64,000 nt of DNA from Saprospiraceae bacterium (lineage in GTDB: Bacteria > Bacteroidota > Bacteroidia > Chitinophagales > Saprospiraceae). Location: contig JAWKLJ010000001.1 of assembly GCA_041392805.1 (NCBI GenBank), positions 3,348,001 to 3,412,000 on the forward strand, given 5' to 3'. This document shows positions 7,818-17,504 of this stretch, one piece after another (position 1 is the first letter of the stretch; each line of letters opens with the position of its first letter). The notes under the pieces are model-generated. The model saw only the letters and a program-made list of their open reading frames with translations, did not search any database and was not told the DNA's origin. A program made the translations under genes and the position numbers.

Positions 7818-10262
7818 ATGAGCTTTAAAACCAAATCGATGTTAGCGATAGAAAACCTAAAAGCCGCCACCACCACCACCAAGCAATGGGATAAAAAGGT
7901 TATCCTAACCGATTTTAAATGGGCCTGCCTCAGTCGGGAAATTAGTGCCGCAGTTCGAAAAGAAGTGTTATCCGGGAAGGCCAAATTTGGTCTTGGCAGC
8001 GCGGGAAAGGAAATTCCCCAGCTAGCAATGGCCCATGCCTTTAAAAAAGGGGATTTTTATTCCGGTTATTATCGGGACCAAACCTTTATGCTGGCAAAGG
8101 GATTAACTAATACCAAAAAAATGTTTGCCGCACTGTATGCTGATACCCAAAACGACATATACTCCGGTGGACGCCAAATGAACAACCACTTCAGTACTCC
8201 CCTTATTGATGAAAAGGGTAATTGGATGACACATAAAGATCTTTACAATGTGGCTTCCTCGCTTTCTCCTCTGGGAGGTCAAATACCTCATGCTCTAGGC
8301 CTTGCATTAGCATCAAAGTTATATAAAGCAAACAAAGCCCTACATCAAAGTCCTTTTTCTAATGCTGGGAAAGAGGTCAGTTTTTGCGTTTTAGGAGATG
8401 CTACCACTTCTGAAGGGGTGTTTTTTGAGGCTGTAAATGCCGCTGGTGTCATGCAAATTCCCATAGCCTTTGTTATTCTGGATGACGGATACGGTATCTC
8501 TGTCCCTTCTAAATACCAGACAACCAAAGAAAACATCTCTACGGTGCTGGAAGGTTTTCGCGTAGATGAAAATGGCCGGGGATTGGATATCTATACCCTT
8601 AATGCCTGGGATTATGAAAAACTTCGCTTGGTATTTAATAAAGGGGTGGCTAAAATCAGATCGACGCATATCCCTGCCATTTTCCATATCCGCGAATGTA
8701 CCCAACCTTTTGGACACTCTACCTCCGGTTCTCATGAGCGTTATAAGTCTAAGGAACGCCTGGCATGGGAAAAGGCAAAGGATGGCCTATACCAATTCGA
8801 AGATTGGATAAGACAAAACGACCTTGCTACACAGGCATTACTTGATGAGATCAAAATGCAAGCGAAAGAAGCTGTCAAAAGGGATAAGCAGGCCGCCTGG
8901 CAGGCTTTTAGTGCTCCAAACCGGGTTAGTTTACACCAGGTTCGTGGTATTTATGAACTTATTTTACCCGTTACGACTAATAAGACAGCTGCCTTAGCCA
9001 TTGCTAAAGCCCTGGATGCGTTACTTCACCCCACCTTAAGTGAAATCATTCGAAATGCCCAAAGCATGAAACGAGCCATTTTGGGTGAAAGCCATAACGG
9101 AAGTGAAGCACTTAACACTTGGCTCCAGGAGGCATCCGTACAATTACAGCAGCGCTACCAGCCGAACCTGTATAGCGAAACAGCCAAATCTGCCCTGAAG
9201 GTCCCCGTTGTACCTGTACAATACAAGGAAGGCGCCCCCCTAAAAAATGGTTCTGAAATATTAAATGCCTACTTTGATAAAACGTTTCAGCAGCACAAGG
9301 AGGTTTTTGCTTTCGGTGAGGATGTAGGAAAAATTGGAGATGTTAACCAGGCTTTTGCCGGCATGCAGGAAAAATATGGCGAAGAAAGGGTTTTTGATAC
9401 GGGAATTCGAGAATGGACCATCGTTGGGCAAGCCATCGGAATGGCCATGCGAGGACTCAGACCTATTGCAGAAATTCAGTATGTCGATTATCTTCCTTAT
9501 GCTTTTCCGGCGCTTACTGATGCCCTCGCTACCCTGCGTTATCGCACCAATGGCAAACAAATGGCCCCTGCCATTATTCGTACCCGCGGCCATCGCTTGG
9601 AAGGCATCTGGCATACTGGTTCGCCCATGGGAATGCTCCTCCATTCCATGCGTGGCATTTACCTCCTTGTTCCAAGAAATATGACCCAAGCTGCTGGTAT
9701 GTACAACACCATGTTGCAGTCGGATGATCCGGCTATTATGATTGAATGCCTGAATGGCTATCGGCTCAAAGAAAAAATGCCTTCTAATTTGGGTACGTTT
9801 AGCGTTCCGCTTGGCGTTCCCGAAATATTAAAAGAAGGAACTGACCTAACCCTCGTTACCTATGGAAGCTGCGTAAGTATTGCCCAGGAAGCCATAGATG
9901 CCTTATCCTTGATGGGCATTTCAGTTGAATTGATAGACGTCCAAACCCTGCTCCCCTTTGACCTTGAGCACCGCATCGTGGCGTCACTAAAAAAAACCAA
10001 CCGGATCTTATTCCTTGATGAAGATGTACCAGGCGGGGCAACGGCTTATATGATGCAGGAGGTCCTCGAAACTCAAAATGGCTATCGCTACCTCGACGCT
10101 CCGCCTAAGACCTTAACCGCCACGGCTCATCGCACGCCCTATGGAAATGATGGCGATTATTTTTCGAAACCTAATCTGGATAATATCATCGAAACCATTT
10201 ACCAAATGATTGCAGCAGATGAACACAGTACTTACTTCACTTTCGCGCCGAGTGCTCCATAG
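7818..10262 (+). CDS. Fused 2-oxoacid dehydrogenase E1 (alpha-beta), copy 2
   Basis: An 814-residue paralogue of the protein at 2610-5000, with the same domain order. The thiamine-diphosphate motif GDATTSEG starts at residue 193 and is followed by DDGYGISVP. The beta half has FGEDVGKIGD, FDTGIREWTI and FLDEDVPGGA. The first 20 residues (threonine-rich) are unlike copy 1, and an internal Met8 is an alternative start. Codon use is more AT-rich than in copy 1, so the copies are not a very recent duplication. Unlike copy 1, it has a recognisable promoter with repeat operators and a divergent TetR gene. One copy may therefore be regulated and the other housekeeping (inference). The substrate is not determined. 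Confidence 0.93.
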   Translation: MSFKTKSMLAIENLKAATTTTKQWDKKVILTDFKWACLSREISAAVRKEVLSGKAKFGLGSAGKEIPQLAMAHAFKKGDFYSGYYRDQTFMLAKGLTNTKKMFAALYADTQNDIYSGGRQMNNHFSTPLIDEKGNWMTHKDLYNVASSLSPLGGQIPHALGLALASKLYKANKALHQSPFSNAGKEVSFCVLGDATTSEGVFFEAVNAAGVMQIPIAFVILDDGYGISVPSKYQTTKENISTVLEGFRVDENGRGLDIYTLNAWDYEKLRLVFNKGVAKIRSTHIPAIFHIRECTQPFGHSTSGSHERYKSKERLAWEKAKDGLYQFEDWIRQNDLATQALLDEIKMQAKEAVKRDKQAAWQAFSAPNRVSLHQVRGIYELILPVTTNKTAALAIAKALDALLHPTLSEIIRNAQSMKRAILGESHNGSEALNTWLQEASVQLQQRYQPNLYSETAKSALKVPVVPVQYKEGAPLKNGSEILNAYFDKTFQQHKEVFAFGEDVGKIGDVNQAFAGMQEKYGEERVFDTGIREWTIVGQAIGMAMRGLRPIAEIQYVDYLPYAFPALTDALATLRYRTNGKQMAPAIIRTRGHRLEGIWHTGSPMGMLLHSMRGIYLLVPRNMTQAAGMYNTMLQSDDPAIMIECLNGYRLKEKMPSNLGTFSVPLGVPEILKEGTDLTLVTYGSCVSIAQEAIDALSLMGISVELIDVQTLLPFDLEHRIVASLKKTNRILFLDEDVPGGATAYMMQEVLETQNGYRYLDAPPKTLTATAHRTPYGNDGDYFSKPNLDNIIETIYQMIAADEHSTYFTFAPSAP

Positions 10263-10266
10263 CGAC

Positions 10267-10635
10267 CTACAAGACCTTGACCGCAATCATCCCTAAATAA
10301 AAACAGCATAGACAGACCAATACACTTATCCCTATATTCAATAGCGCCGTAAAGTGTTGCCCCTGTTGCATCAGCAGCAAGGTCTCTCCCGTAAAGGTTG
10401 AGAAAGTACTAAAGCCGCCACAAAAACCCGTCATCCACAACAAGCGATAATTCACCGTTATGCTTTCTCGCAGGGTCAATTCGGTTAAATACCCTAAAAT
10501 AAGGCAACTGACCACGTTGGCCAATAAAGTAGCCAATGGAAATTGAGTGGAATGGTTCAGCAACCATCGTGCCATGCCATACCGACATAGACTCCCCATT
10601 CCTCCTCCTAAAAAGACTAGTATAAGTTGTGTCAT
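10267..10635 (-). CDS. crcB: Fluoride exporter CrcB/Fluc
   Basis: A 122-residue, four-helix membrane protein of the Fluc/CrcB family, which works as a dimeric fluoride channel protecting the cytoplasm. Family signatures are visible: GGGMGSLCRYGMARW near the N-terminus and TGFCGGFSTFSTFTGE in the third helix, including the Phe and Ser/Thr track lining the pore. The length is normal for a single-domain CrcB. The ATG follows the stop codon of the upstream sugar-phosphate transferase gene directly (TAGATG), so the two form a tight transcription unit. I saw no fluoride riboswitch upstream. Confidence 0.95.
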   Translation of the reverse strand: MTQLILVFLGGGMGSLCRYGMARWLLNHSTQFPLATLLANVVSCLILGYLTELTLRESITVNYRLLWMTGFCGGFSTFSTFTGETLLLMQQGQHFTALLNIGISVLVCLCCFYLGMIAVKVL

Positions 10636-11751
10636 CTAAACAGTAGATTCCTTTGGCTGAGGCTTCCGTTGGGAATGTAAGCTCCTTCTATGGCTAATTT
10701 CCCACCTTCTACGGATCACCGCTACATGTAAAATATAAGTCAAAATAGTAGCCGCTAATAATACAGCACACAATAATAAATGCAATTCAATGATGTTGTG
10801 AAAAGCAAAAACAAAAGAAATAAAGATCACATTTACAAATAACAAGATACCCGTTGCCCGCATATGGCTACACCCATAATCAAGCAATAAATGATGGATA
10901 TGTCTTCGATCTGGATGAAAAGGGGAATGCCCTCTCAGAATACGTGTAATAAACACTCTAATCGTATCAAAAAGAGGGATAATCATTATTCCTATCGCCA
11001 CCACTGGTCCCGCTCCAAGCTTAAAAGCGGCTCCATCTCGCATATAAAAATTGATATCAATGAATTTGATGACTAGTATCGCACAAACCAAACCGATGTG
11101 CAGCGAACCCGTATCACCCATAAATATCTTGGCAGGTGTAATATTGTACTTCAAAAATGCCACAATCGCCCCCACACAAGCAAAAGCGACAATTGCATAT
11201 TCAAAATGTTCCGTTAATATAAACCAACAACCAAGGGTTGATGCAATTAATGACCCGACGCAACCTGCCAAGCCATTTATGCCATCTATCAAGTTGAAAG
11301 CATTTACAATCACCAAAATAGTAAGGATAGAGATACCTATACTAAGCCAAGGCGACAATTCCTGGGTAACCCCAAAAAGCCCATAAAGGCTAGTCAATTG
11401 AATATTGGATTTGAAAATCAGAATACAGGCCGCCAATATTTGTGCAATCATCTTTTTGGGGGCAGACATAGGCAATACATCGTCCCTGGCTCCTACCAGA
11501 AAAAGAATGAGAAAAGCACACAATATGTATTGCAGCTGATTGAAATCCCCAAAGGGTGTCCACAAAACAATGGAAAAGAGCACCCCTGCAAAAATAGCAA
11601 TCCCTCCGAGAGAAGGTGTACTAATATGGTGAGAACTTCGATTCCCTGGTACGTCAAAAATCTTTTTTTCCCTTGCCACATGAATGATCGAAGGGATAGC
11701 AAAATACGTTAGCGTAAAGGCCGTCAAGAAACTAAGAAAAATTACATCCAT
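10636..11751 (-). CDS. MraY/WecA-family undecaprenyl-phosphate sugar-1-phosphate transferase
   Basis: A 371-residue polytopic membrane enzyme that moves a sugar-1-phosphate, probably GlcNAc-1-P, from a UDP-sugar to undecaprenyl phosphate to start cell-envelope glycan synthesis. Conserved blocks are present: SLGGIAIFAG, the Asp-Asp pair in GARDDVLPMSAPKK, NAFNLIDGINGLAG, FMGDTGSLHIG, and the HPDRRHIHHLLLDYG segment typical of WecA/TagO rather than MraY. About ten hydrophobic segments are visible. There is a basic C-terminal tail. It is the first gene of a pair with crcB. The lipid carrier is made by UppS, encoded at 13763-14503. WecA versus TagO versus another member cannot be resolved. Confidence 0.92.
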   Translation of the reverse strand: MDVIFLSFLTAFTLTYFAIPSIIHVAREKKIFDVPGNRSSHHISTPSLGGIAIFAGVLFSIVLWTPFGDFNQLQYILCAFLILFLVGARDDVLPMSAPKKMIAQILAACILIFKSNIQLTSLYGLFGVTQELSPWLSIGISILTILVIVNAFNLIDGINGLAGCVGSLIASTLGCWFILTEHFEYAIVAFACVGAIVAFLKYNITPAKIFMGDTGSLHIGLVCAILVIKFIDINFYMRDGAAFKLGAGPVVAIGIMIIPLFDTIRVFITRILRGHSPFHPDRRHIHHLLLDYGCSHMRATGILLFVNVIFISFVFAFHNIIELHLLLCAVLLAATILTYILHVAVIRRRWEISHRRSLHSQRKPQPKESTV

Positions 11752-11876
11752 CAGTATAGAGATTGTGATTCAAAATAGCACCAAGCTAATACTCGTCGAG
11801 TAGAAGCTAAATGTGATTGAACAGTAACATTGACTGGTTGTAAAACCAGCACGATCCAGGTAACTAGATTGTGGGG

Positions 11877-13571
11877 CTAGAAGTCACTGTCATCAATAGA
11901 ATCCAACCATGTTTTGATGTCCTTCACAACGGAGGCTATACTTTTGTCCTCGAAGGGAGAACTAAGATTAGCTAGTTTTACTAATTCGAGAAAAGATAAA
12001 CTTCCTCCTGCTTGGCACAATCGGAGATAATCTCCCCATGCCGTTTTGTGATTCTCTTGGTCTTTCAGCCAAAACTGAAAGGCGCAAATTTGTGCCAAAG
12101 TGTAATCAATATAATAAAACGGAGACGAATAAATATGGCTTTGTTTTTGCCAAAAACCGCCTTGCTCTAAATATTGATTTCCGTTGTAATCTCTATGTGG
12201 TAGATATTTGTGTTCAATTGTTCTCCATGCTTCATTTCTTTCCTTTGGGCTAGCATCTGGATGTTCATATACAAAATGCTGAAACTCATCCACTGCTACT
12301 CCATAAGGGAGAAAACAAATGGCATTACTTAAGTGCGCAAACTTGTATTTATTAGTGTCTGTTTCGAAAAACAAGTGCATCCATGGCCATGTTAAAAATT
12401 CCATGCTCATGGAATGTATCTCACATGCTTCGTAAGTGGGCCAATTGTATTCGTTAATGCCAATATTTCTACTGGAAAAAACTTGAAACGCATGCCCCGC
12501 TTCATGTGTTAGGACGTCGATATCTCCACTTGTTCCATTAAAATTAGAAAATATATATGGAGCTTTAAATTTCCCGATATAAGTACAATAACCTCCGGTT
12601 GCTTTATTCGGCTTAGTTTCGAGATCCATTAATTGGTTCTCCTGCATAAATCGAAAAAAATCCTTGGTTTCTGACGAAAGCTCGCCGTACATTTTATTTG
12701 CATTCTCGATGATCCACGCTGGATTGCCTTTGGGTTTCGGATTACCAGAGGCAAACCTGAATTCTTCATCATAAAATAGCAATTTTGACAAGCCTAAACG
12801 CTTCCGTTGTCGCTCATATAGCGACGATGCCAAAGGTACAACATATTGTCGAATTTGTTCCCTAAAATGAGCAACCATTTCCGCATTATAATCAGATCGC
12901 AACATTCGGGCATAGCCCAACTCTATAAAATTTTTAAAACCTAGCTTTCGGGCTATGCCATTCCTGGTTTTGACCAACATGTTGAATATTGAGTCAAACG
13001 AAGCAGCATTTGTTTCAAAAAATGCCCATTTCGCTGCCGCTGCCGCTGCCCTAGTTTCCCGATTAGCGGTGGTTTCTTCGACAAATATAGAGGACAAGTT
13101 ATGCTCTTTTCCATTAAATTGAATGCGGGCACTAGCCTTCAATTTGACATACTCGCTGCTCAGGCGATTCTCCTCCTGCATGTCTGCTAAAATGGCAGGT
13201 TTGAAGGTCTTCAAACTCAACTCCGCAATGACGAACAATTGACGCCCCCATTTCTCCTCCAAGTCTTTCCGAAACTTAGAGGTCAACAATAAACGATAAA
13301 AGCGGGTATTTAAGGCCTCATAATTGGGCATTTCTCTGTCAAAAAAAGTATTTTCCGATTCGTAGTACTGATCCTGGGTATCGATGGTATGCCTAATATA
13401 GCAAATATTATACATCGACATAAACTCCGTTCGCATTTCATTGACTTTGCTAAAGCATTCATTCTGCACGGAAAAAGTGGTTGCTTTTTCAAATTGTTGA
13501 AGTAATAACTCAAATCGGTTGGTGAAATCAGCCATTTCTGGCCGTTGATATTCGTAGGTTTCAAACTTCAT
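11877..13571 (-). CDS. M3-family oligoendopeptidase (PepF-like)
   Basis: A 564-residue zinc metallopeptidase of the thimet/oligoendopeptidase F group, which trims short peptides in the cytoplasm. The active-site motif is LTHEAGHAFQVF (HEXXH), preceded by the typical GTSGDIDV segment; the third ligand Glu is expected in the following YEACEIHSMSMEFL. No signal peptide is present. The length matches the family. It stands alone, divergent from uppS. Confidence 0.93.
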   Translation of the reverse strand: MKFETYEYQRPEMADFTNRFELLLQQFEKATTFSVQNECFSKVNEMRTEFMSMYNICYIRHTIDTQDQYYESENTFFDREMPNYEALNTRFYRLLLTSKFRKDLEEKWGRQLFVIAELSLKTFKPAILADMQEENRLSSEYVKLKASARIQFNGKEHNLSSIFVEETTANRETRAAAAAAKWAFFETNAASFDSIFNMLVKTRNGIARKLGFKNFIELGYARMLRSDYNAEMVAHFREQIRQYVVPLASSLYERQRKRLGLSKLLFYDEEFRFASGNPKPKGNPAWIIENANKMYGELSSETKDFFRFMQENQLMDLETKPNKATGGYCTYIGKFKAPYIFSNFNGTSGDIDVLTHEAGHAFQVFSSRNIGINEYNWPTYEACEIHSMSMEFLTWPWMHLFFETDTNKYKFAHLSNAICFLPYGVAVDEFQHFVYEHPDASPKERNEAWRTIEHKYLPHRDYNGNQYLEQGGFWQKQSHIYSSPFYYIDYTLAQICAFQFWLKDQENHKTAWGDYLRLCQAGGSLSFLELVKLANLSSPFEDKSIASVVKDIKTWLDSIDDSDF

Positions 13572-13762
13572 TTAGCATTATTTATTGGCCACAAAATACG
13601 ACAGATTTGACAAAATGGTCTATTTTAGATAAATCTTCTTAACTTTGTGCGAATTTTCGAGAACCTGTAAGCTTTAAGGTTTGTCTGGAATAGTCCTTTC
13701 GCTTTAGCGTGGTGGCTACAAACAAATACTTAATTAAAAAGCTGAGCGCCGAAGCCAAGCAA

Positions 13763-14503
13763 ATGGATCTTAAATCTGAGATAATACTGGAAAAACTGCC
13801 CCAACATATTGCTATTATCATGGATGGCAATGGTAGATGGGCAAAACAACATGGGAGACCCCGTGTTTTTGGCCACCGCAATGGGGTTAAAGCAGTACGT
13901 GAAACTACTGAAGCGGCGGCAGAACTAGGTATTTCCTACCTGACGCTGTATGCTTTTTCTACCGAAAACTGGAGTCGCCCTAAAGTTGAAGTAGGAGCAC
14001 TCATGCGTCTATTGGTTGATACCTTACATAAAGAGATCAATACCCTCAATAAAAACAATATCAGACTGAAAGCCATTGGCGATATTTCCTTATTGCCACC
14101 GGAAACCCACCGCGCACTACTCGATGGTATTGAAAACACTAAGAATAATACGCGAATGACGCTCGTTCTGGCACTAAATTATAGCGGTAAATGGGACATA
14201 ACCCAAGCGACCAAAAAATTAGCCAGCCAGGTTAAAGAAGGCCTTATCTCGCCTGAGGATATTGATGAAAACCTTTTAACCCAGTCACTCAGTACTAATT
14301 CCATTCCCGATCCCGAATTATTGATCCGAACCAGCGGTGAAAAACGAATCAGTAATTTCCTATTGTGGCAATTGGCTTATGCTGAACTTTATTTCAGTCC
14401 GGTTTTTTGGCCGGATTTCCGAAAAGATCATTTTTATAATGCGATTATTGACTTTCAACAAAGAGAGCGACGTTTCGGGAAAATAAGTGAACAATTGGCC
14501 TGA
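13763..14503 (+). CDS. uppS: Undecaprenyl diphosphate synthase (isoprenyl transferase)
   Basis: A cis-prenyltransferase that extends farnesyl diphosphate to undecaprenyl diphosphate, the lipid carrier for peptidoglycan and other glycans. The conserved start HIAIIMDGNGRWAKQ contains the catalytic Asp21. SFLT-like ISYLTLYAFSTENWSRP and the C-terminal LLIRTSGEKRISNFLLWQ and ELYFSPVFWPDF blocks are all present. I chose the ATG at 13763 (246 residues, the usual family length); an in-frame GTG at 13709 would add 18 residues without family support. A possible TAACTTTG promoter element is at 13640-13647, with no good -33 box. bamA follows, the usual Bacteroidota order. Confidence 0.95.
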   Translation: MDLKSEIILEKLPQHIAIIMDGNGRWAKQHGRPRVFGHRNGVKAVRETTEAAAELGISYLTLYAFSTENWSRPKVEVGALMRLLVDTLHKEINTLNKNNIRLKAIGDISLLPPETHRALLDGIENTKNNTRMTLVLALNYSGKWDITQATKKLASQVKEGLISPEDIDENLLTQSLSTNSIPDPELLIRTSGEKRISNFLLWQLAYAELYFSPVFWPDFRKDHFYNAIIDFQQRERRFGKISEQLA

Positions 14504-14672
14504 TCATACAACCATTTATCTAGCTCGGCTCTCTTTCTCTTGAAAGTCAAATACTGCTTTATTGCCAAACTACTCAAGAAATTGATCTTTGCTTGGCAAC
14601 AGATGACAACCTTGTTCGTTTTCGTATTGGTTGGGTACAAATGTACTCGCGTGTATTAACCAGAAAAAGAGG

Positions 14673-17183
14673 ATGAAAAAACATTTTTTACTTTTTTGCT
14701 GCATATGTTTAAGCCATACTTTTATTGGCGCACAAATTGCAGATACCTTGTCCATCATGTCCTATGAAACACCAAAGGACTTTGAAATCGGGGGTATAAC
14801 GGTCGTGGGAGCTAATTTTAGTGATGATAATGCTATTATTGGCGTAACGGGACTGAAAGTCGGAGATAAAATCAAAGTTCCTGGCCCGGAAATCCCCAAA
14901 GCCATTAAAGCCTTATGGAAACTCCGCCTTTTCACAGATGTCAAAGTCGTCGAGGAAAAAGTCATCGGCGATGTCATCTTCCTTGAGGTTCATCTCCAGG
15001 AGCGGCCAAGACTCTCTAAGCATGCTTTCCAAGGTACCAAAAAAGCCTACCATGATGACCTCAACGATGAAGTTGATCGTTTCTTACTAAAAGGAGGAAT
15101 CGTTACCGAAAACGTGAAGGTGAATGCAAGTGAAGCCATCGAAAAATTCTTCGTCGAAAAAGGCTTTTTGGATGTAAATGTCCAGGTAAGTGAAAAACCG
15201 GATACAGCGCGCGCCAATTCTGTGCTCCTGGTGTTTGATATCGACCGTGGCGAAAGGGTCAAAATTGAAGATATTACTTTCGTTGGGAATGAAAATGTCC
15301 CTTCGAAAAAGCTGCGCAAGCAGATGAAAAACACCAAGCGAAAAAAGAAAATTTTTACAGCTTCCAAACTCATAAAAAACGAGTTCGAAGAGGATAAAAA
15401 TAAAATTGTCGCCTATTATAATACCCTTGGTTATCGGGACGCGCAAATCCTGATGGATAGCATTTGGCGCAATGACAAGGGAGAGTTAAGGGTCAACCTT
15501 ACCCTTAATGAAGGAAATCAATATTATTTCCGAAATATTGGCTGGAAAGGAAATACCATCTATGAAACGGAGGCCCTGTCTACCATCCTGGGTATCAATA
15601 AAGGTGACATCTACAACCAGGAATTATTAGAAACGCGGCTCCGCTTTAGCCAGGATGGCCGGGATGTGAGTACCCAATATATGGATAATGGATACCTCTT
15701 CTTCCAAGTAGACCCTACGGAGGTCGCCATCGACGGGGATTCTATAGACCTGGAAATTCGAATTTTCGAAGGACCGCAAGCAACCATAGATAAGGTCGTT
15801 ATTGCAGGCAATGACCGCACCCACGAGCACGTCATCCGTCGTGAACTCCGGACGCGACCAGGTGCCAAATTTAGCCGTTCGGATATCATCAGGTCGCAAC
15901 GAGAAATTGTCAACCTTGGCTACTTCAACCCCGAAGCCCTCGGCATCAATACGCCCGTTAACCCAAATCGAGGAACCGTTGATATTGAATATACCGTAGA
16001 AGAAAAACCATCCGACCAATTGGAGTTATCCGCCGGTTGGGGTGGATTTAGAAGGGTGATTGGTACCCTCGGTGTCTCTTTCAACAATTTCTCCCTCCGA
16101 AATATGTTTAAAGGTGAAGCCTGGAGACCGCTGCCTCAAGGAGATGGCCAAAGGCTATCTATACGGGCCCAAACCAATGGCGAATTCTATCAGTCTTATA
16201 ATGTTTCGCTGACCGAACCTTGGCTTGGAGGACGCAAACCCAACGCCTTTACCGTAGCTGGTTTCTACAACCGATTTGCCTTTACTGGCCAAAGCTTTAA
16301 TATCGCTCAAATTTCAGTGAGCTTAGGTACACGGCTTCGCTGGCCAGATGATAACTTTATCTCTAGCACCGCTGTCAATATCCAGGCCTTAAAGCTAAAC
16401 AACTGGACTAACTTCCGCACAGATGAAGGTACCATTGTGAATTCTGGTAACTTTAATAACTTTAGTGTTAATCAAACCATTGCCAGAACAACCATTAACG
16501 ACCCGCTTTTCCCTAAAGAAGGATCTAAAATATCACTCTCCGTTCAGTTGACGCTTCCTTATTCTTTGTTCAGAAATGGTGACACCAATTATGCCGAACA
16601 AACACCCGAAGAAAGGTTCAAATGGCTGGAATACCATAAATGGCGCTTTGATGCCGAATGGTATACTGCCCTGGCAGGTAAGTTAGTGCTCAAAGCACAG
16701 GCTAAAATTGGTATCCTCGGTTTCTATAACAAAAGCATCGGCACTTCTCCTTTCGAACGTTTCCAAGTCGGAGGTGATGGTATCAACAACCAACAATTTG
16801 GTTTTGCTGGGGTAGATATTATTTCACTCCGTGGATATGAAGAAAACCAACTCGAGGCCAACCTCGATCCAAATGGAACGTCCGCTACGGTGCCAACACC
16901 AGTGTTTGACAAATATACCCTGGAGCTTAGGTATCCACTTTCGCTAAACCCCAGCTCCACCATCTATGTCCTGGCCTTTGCCCAAGGGGGTAATACCTGG
17001 CGTAGTCTTCGCGACTTCAATCCTTTCGACCTCAAACGTTCGGTTGGTATGGGCCTTCGGGTATTCCTACCGATGTTTGGTACCATTGGTTTCGATTATG
17101 GTATAGGTTTCGATAAACCTGGCGAAAGATCCTTTAGCAACTTGGGTGACTTCAATATTATTCTCGGTTTCGAACCAGAATAA
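14673..17183 (+). CDS. bamA: Outer membrane protein assembly factor BamA, copy 1
   Basis: An Omp85-family protein (836 residues) that inserts beta-barrel proteins into the outer membrane. A signal peptide ends at about IGAQ. Several POTRA repeats fill roughly residues 40-420, each with the alternating strand-helix pattern (for example VVIAGNDRTHEHVIRRELRT). The rest is a 16-strand barrel ending in FNIILGFEPE. The ATG at 14673 is preferred over 14631: it is preceded by AAAAAGAGG and followed directly by the signal sequence. The gene is followed by a strong terminator, so the second copy at 17505 is a separate unit. Confidence 0.95.
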   Translation: MKKHFLLFCCICLSHTFIGAQIADTLSIMSYETPKDFEIGGITVVGANFSDDNAIIGVTGLKVGDKIKVPGPEIPKAIKALWKLRLFTDVKVVEEKVIGDVIFLEVHLQERPRLSKHAFQGTKKAYHDDLNDEVDRFLLKGGIVTENVKVNASEAIEKFFVEKGFLDVNVQVSEKPDTARANSVLLVFDIDRGERVKIEDITFVGNENVPSKKLRKQMKNTKRKKKIFTASKLIKNEFEEDKNKIVAYYNTLGYRDAQILMDSIWRNDKGELRVNLTLNEGNQYYFRNIGWKGNTIYETEALSTILGINKGDIYNQELLETRLRFSQDGRDVSTQYMDNGYLFFQVDPTEVAIDGDSIDLEIRIFEGPQATIDKVVIAGNDRTHEHVIRRELRTRPGAKFSRSDIIRSQREIVNLGYFNPEALGINTPVNPNRGTVDIEYTVEEKPSDQLELSAGWGGFRRVIGTLGVSFNNFSLRNMFKGEAWRPLPQGDGQRLSIRAQTNGEFYQSYNVSLTEPWLGGRKPNAFTVAGFYNRFAFTGQSFNIAQISVSLGTRLRWPDDNFISSTAVNIQALKLNNWTNFRTDEGTIVNSGNFNNFSVNQTIARTTINDPLFPKEGSKISLSVQLTLPYSLFRNGDTNYAEQTPEERFKWLEYHKWRFDAEWYTALAGKLVLKAQAKIGILGFYNKSIGTSPFERFQVGGDGINNQQFGFAGVDIISLRGYEENQLEANLDPNGTSATVPTPVFDKYTLELRYPLSLNPSSTIYVLAFAQGGNTWRSLRDFNPFDLKRSVGMGLRVFLPMFGTIGFDYGIGFDKPGERSFSNLGDFNIILGFEPE

Positions 17184-17243
17184 AAAAGCGATATGTCTAG
17201 CGATAGATAGGTTTTTTACCTTCCTCTATCCCTGCCCTTCCAC

Positions 17244-17286
17244 AAAGCCCACCCTGTTTCAATGAGACACGGTGGGCTTTCTTATT
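17244..17286 (+). terminator. Rho-independent terminator after bamA copy 1
   Basis: AAAGCCCACC (17244-17253) pairs with GGTGGGCTTT (17271-17280), extended by TGT/ACA pairing after a C-C mismatch. Weak T-rich bases follow. It separates the two tandem Omp85 genes. Confidence 0.8.
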
Positions 17287-17504
17287 AAAAATAGGTTTTC
17301 TTGCTTGACAACCAACCTTTTACCATTACTTTTCCTCTTTAAATACGTAGACCAATATGGTCTTTTGCGTATACCTTTTATGGGGGAGCTCCCTTGTTTT
17401 TTACGCAGTGCACAGTGCCGTCTTATAGTCTTTTTTTTATTGACTTCGCTTTTCAGGTTTGCATGGACACCCATTCCAAGCCTGTATTCCAAATGCTATA
17501 ACTT

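Noticed and set aside
10200..10700. Fluoride riboswitch near crcB
   Set aside because: crcB follows the upstream gene with no gap, so there is no leader for a riboswitch, and none was recognised ahead of the operon.
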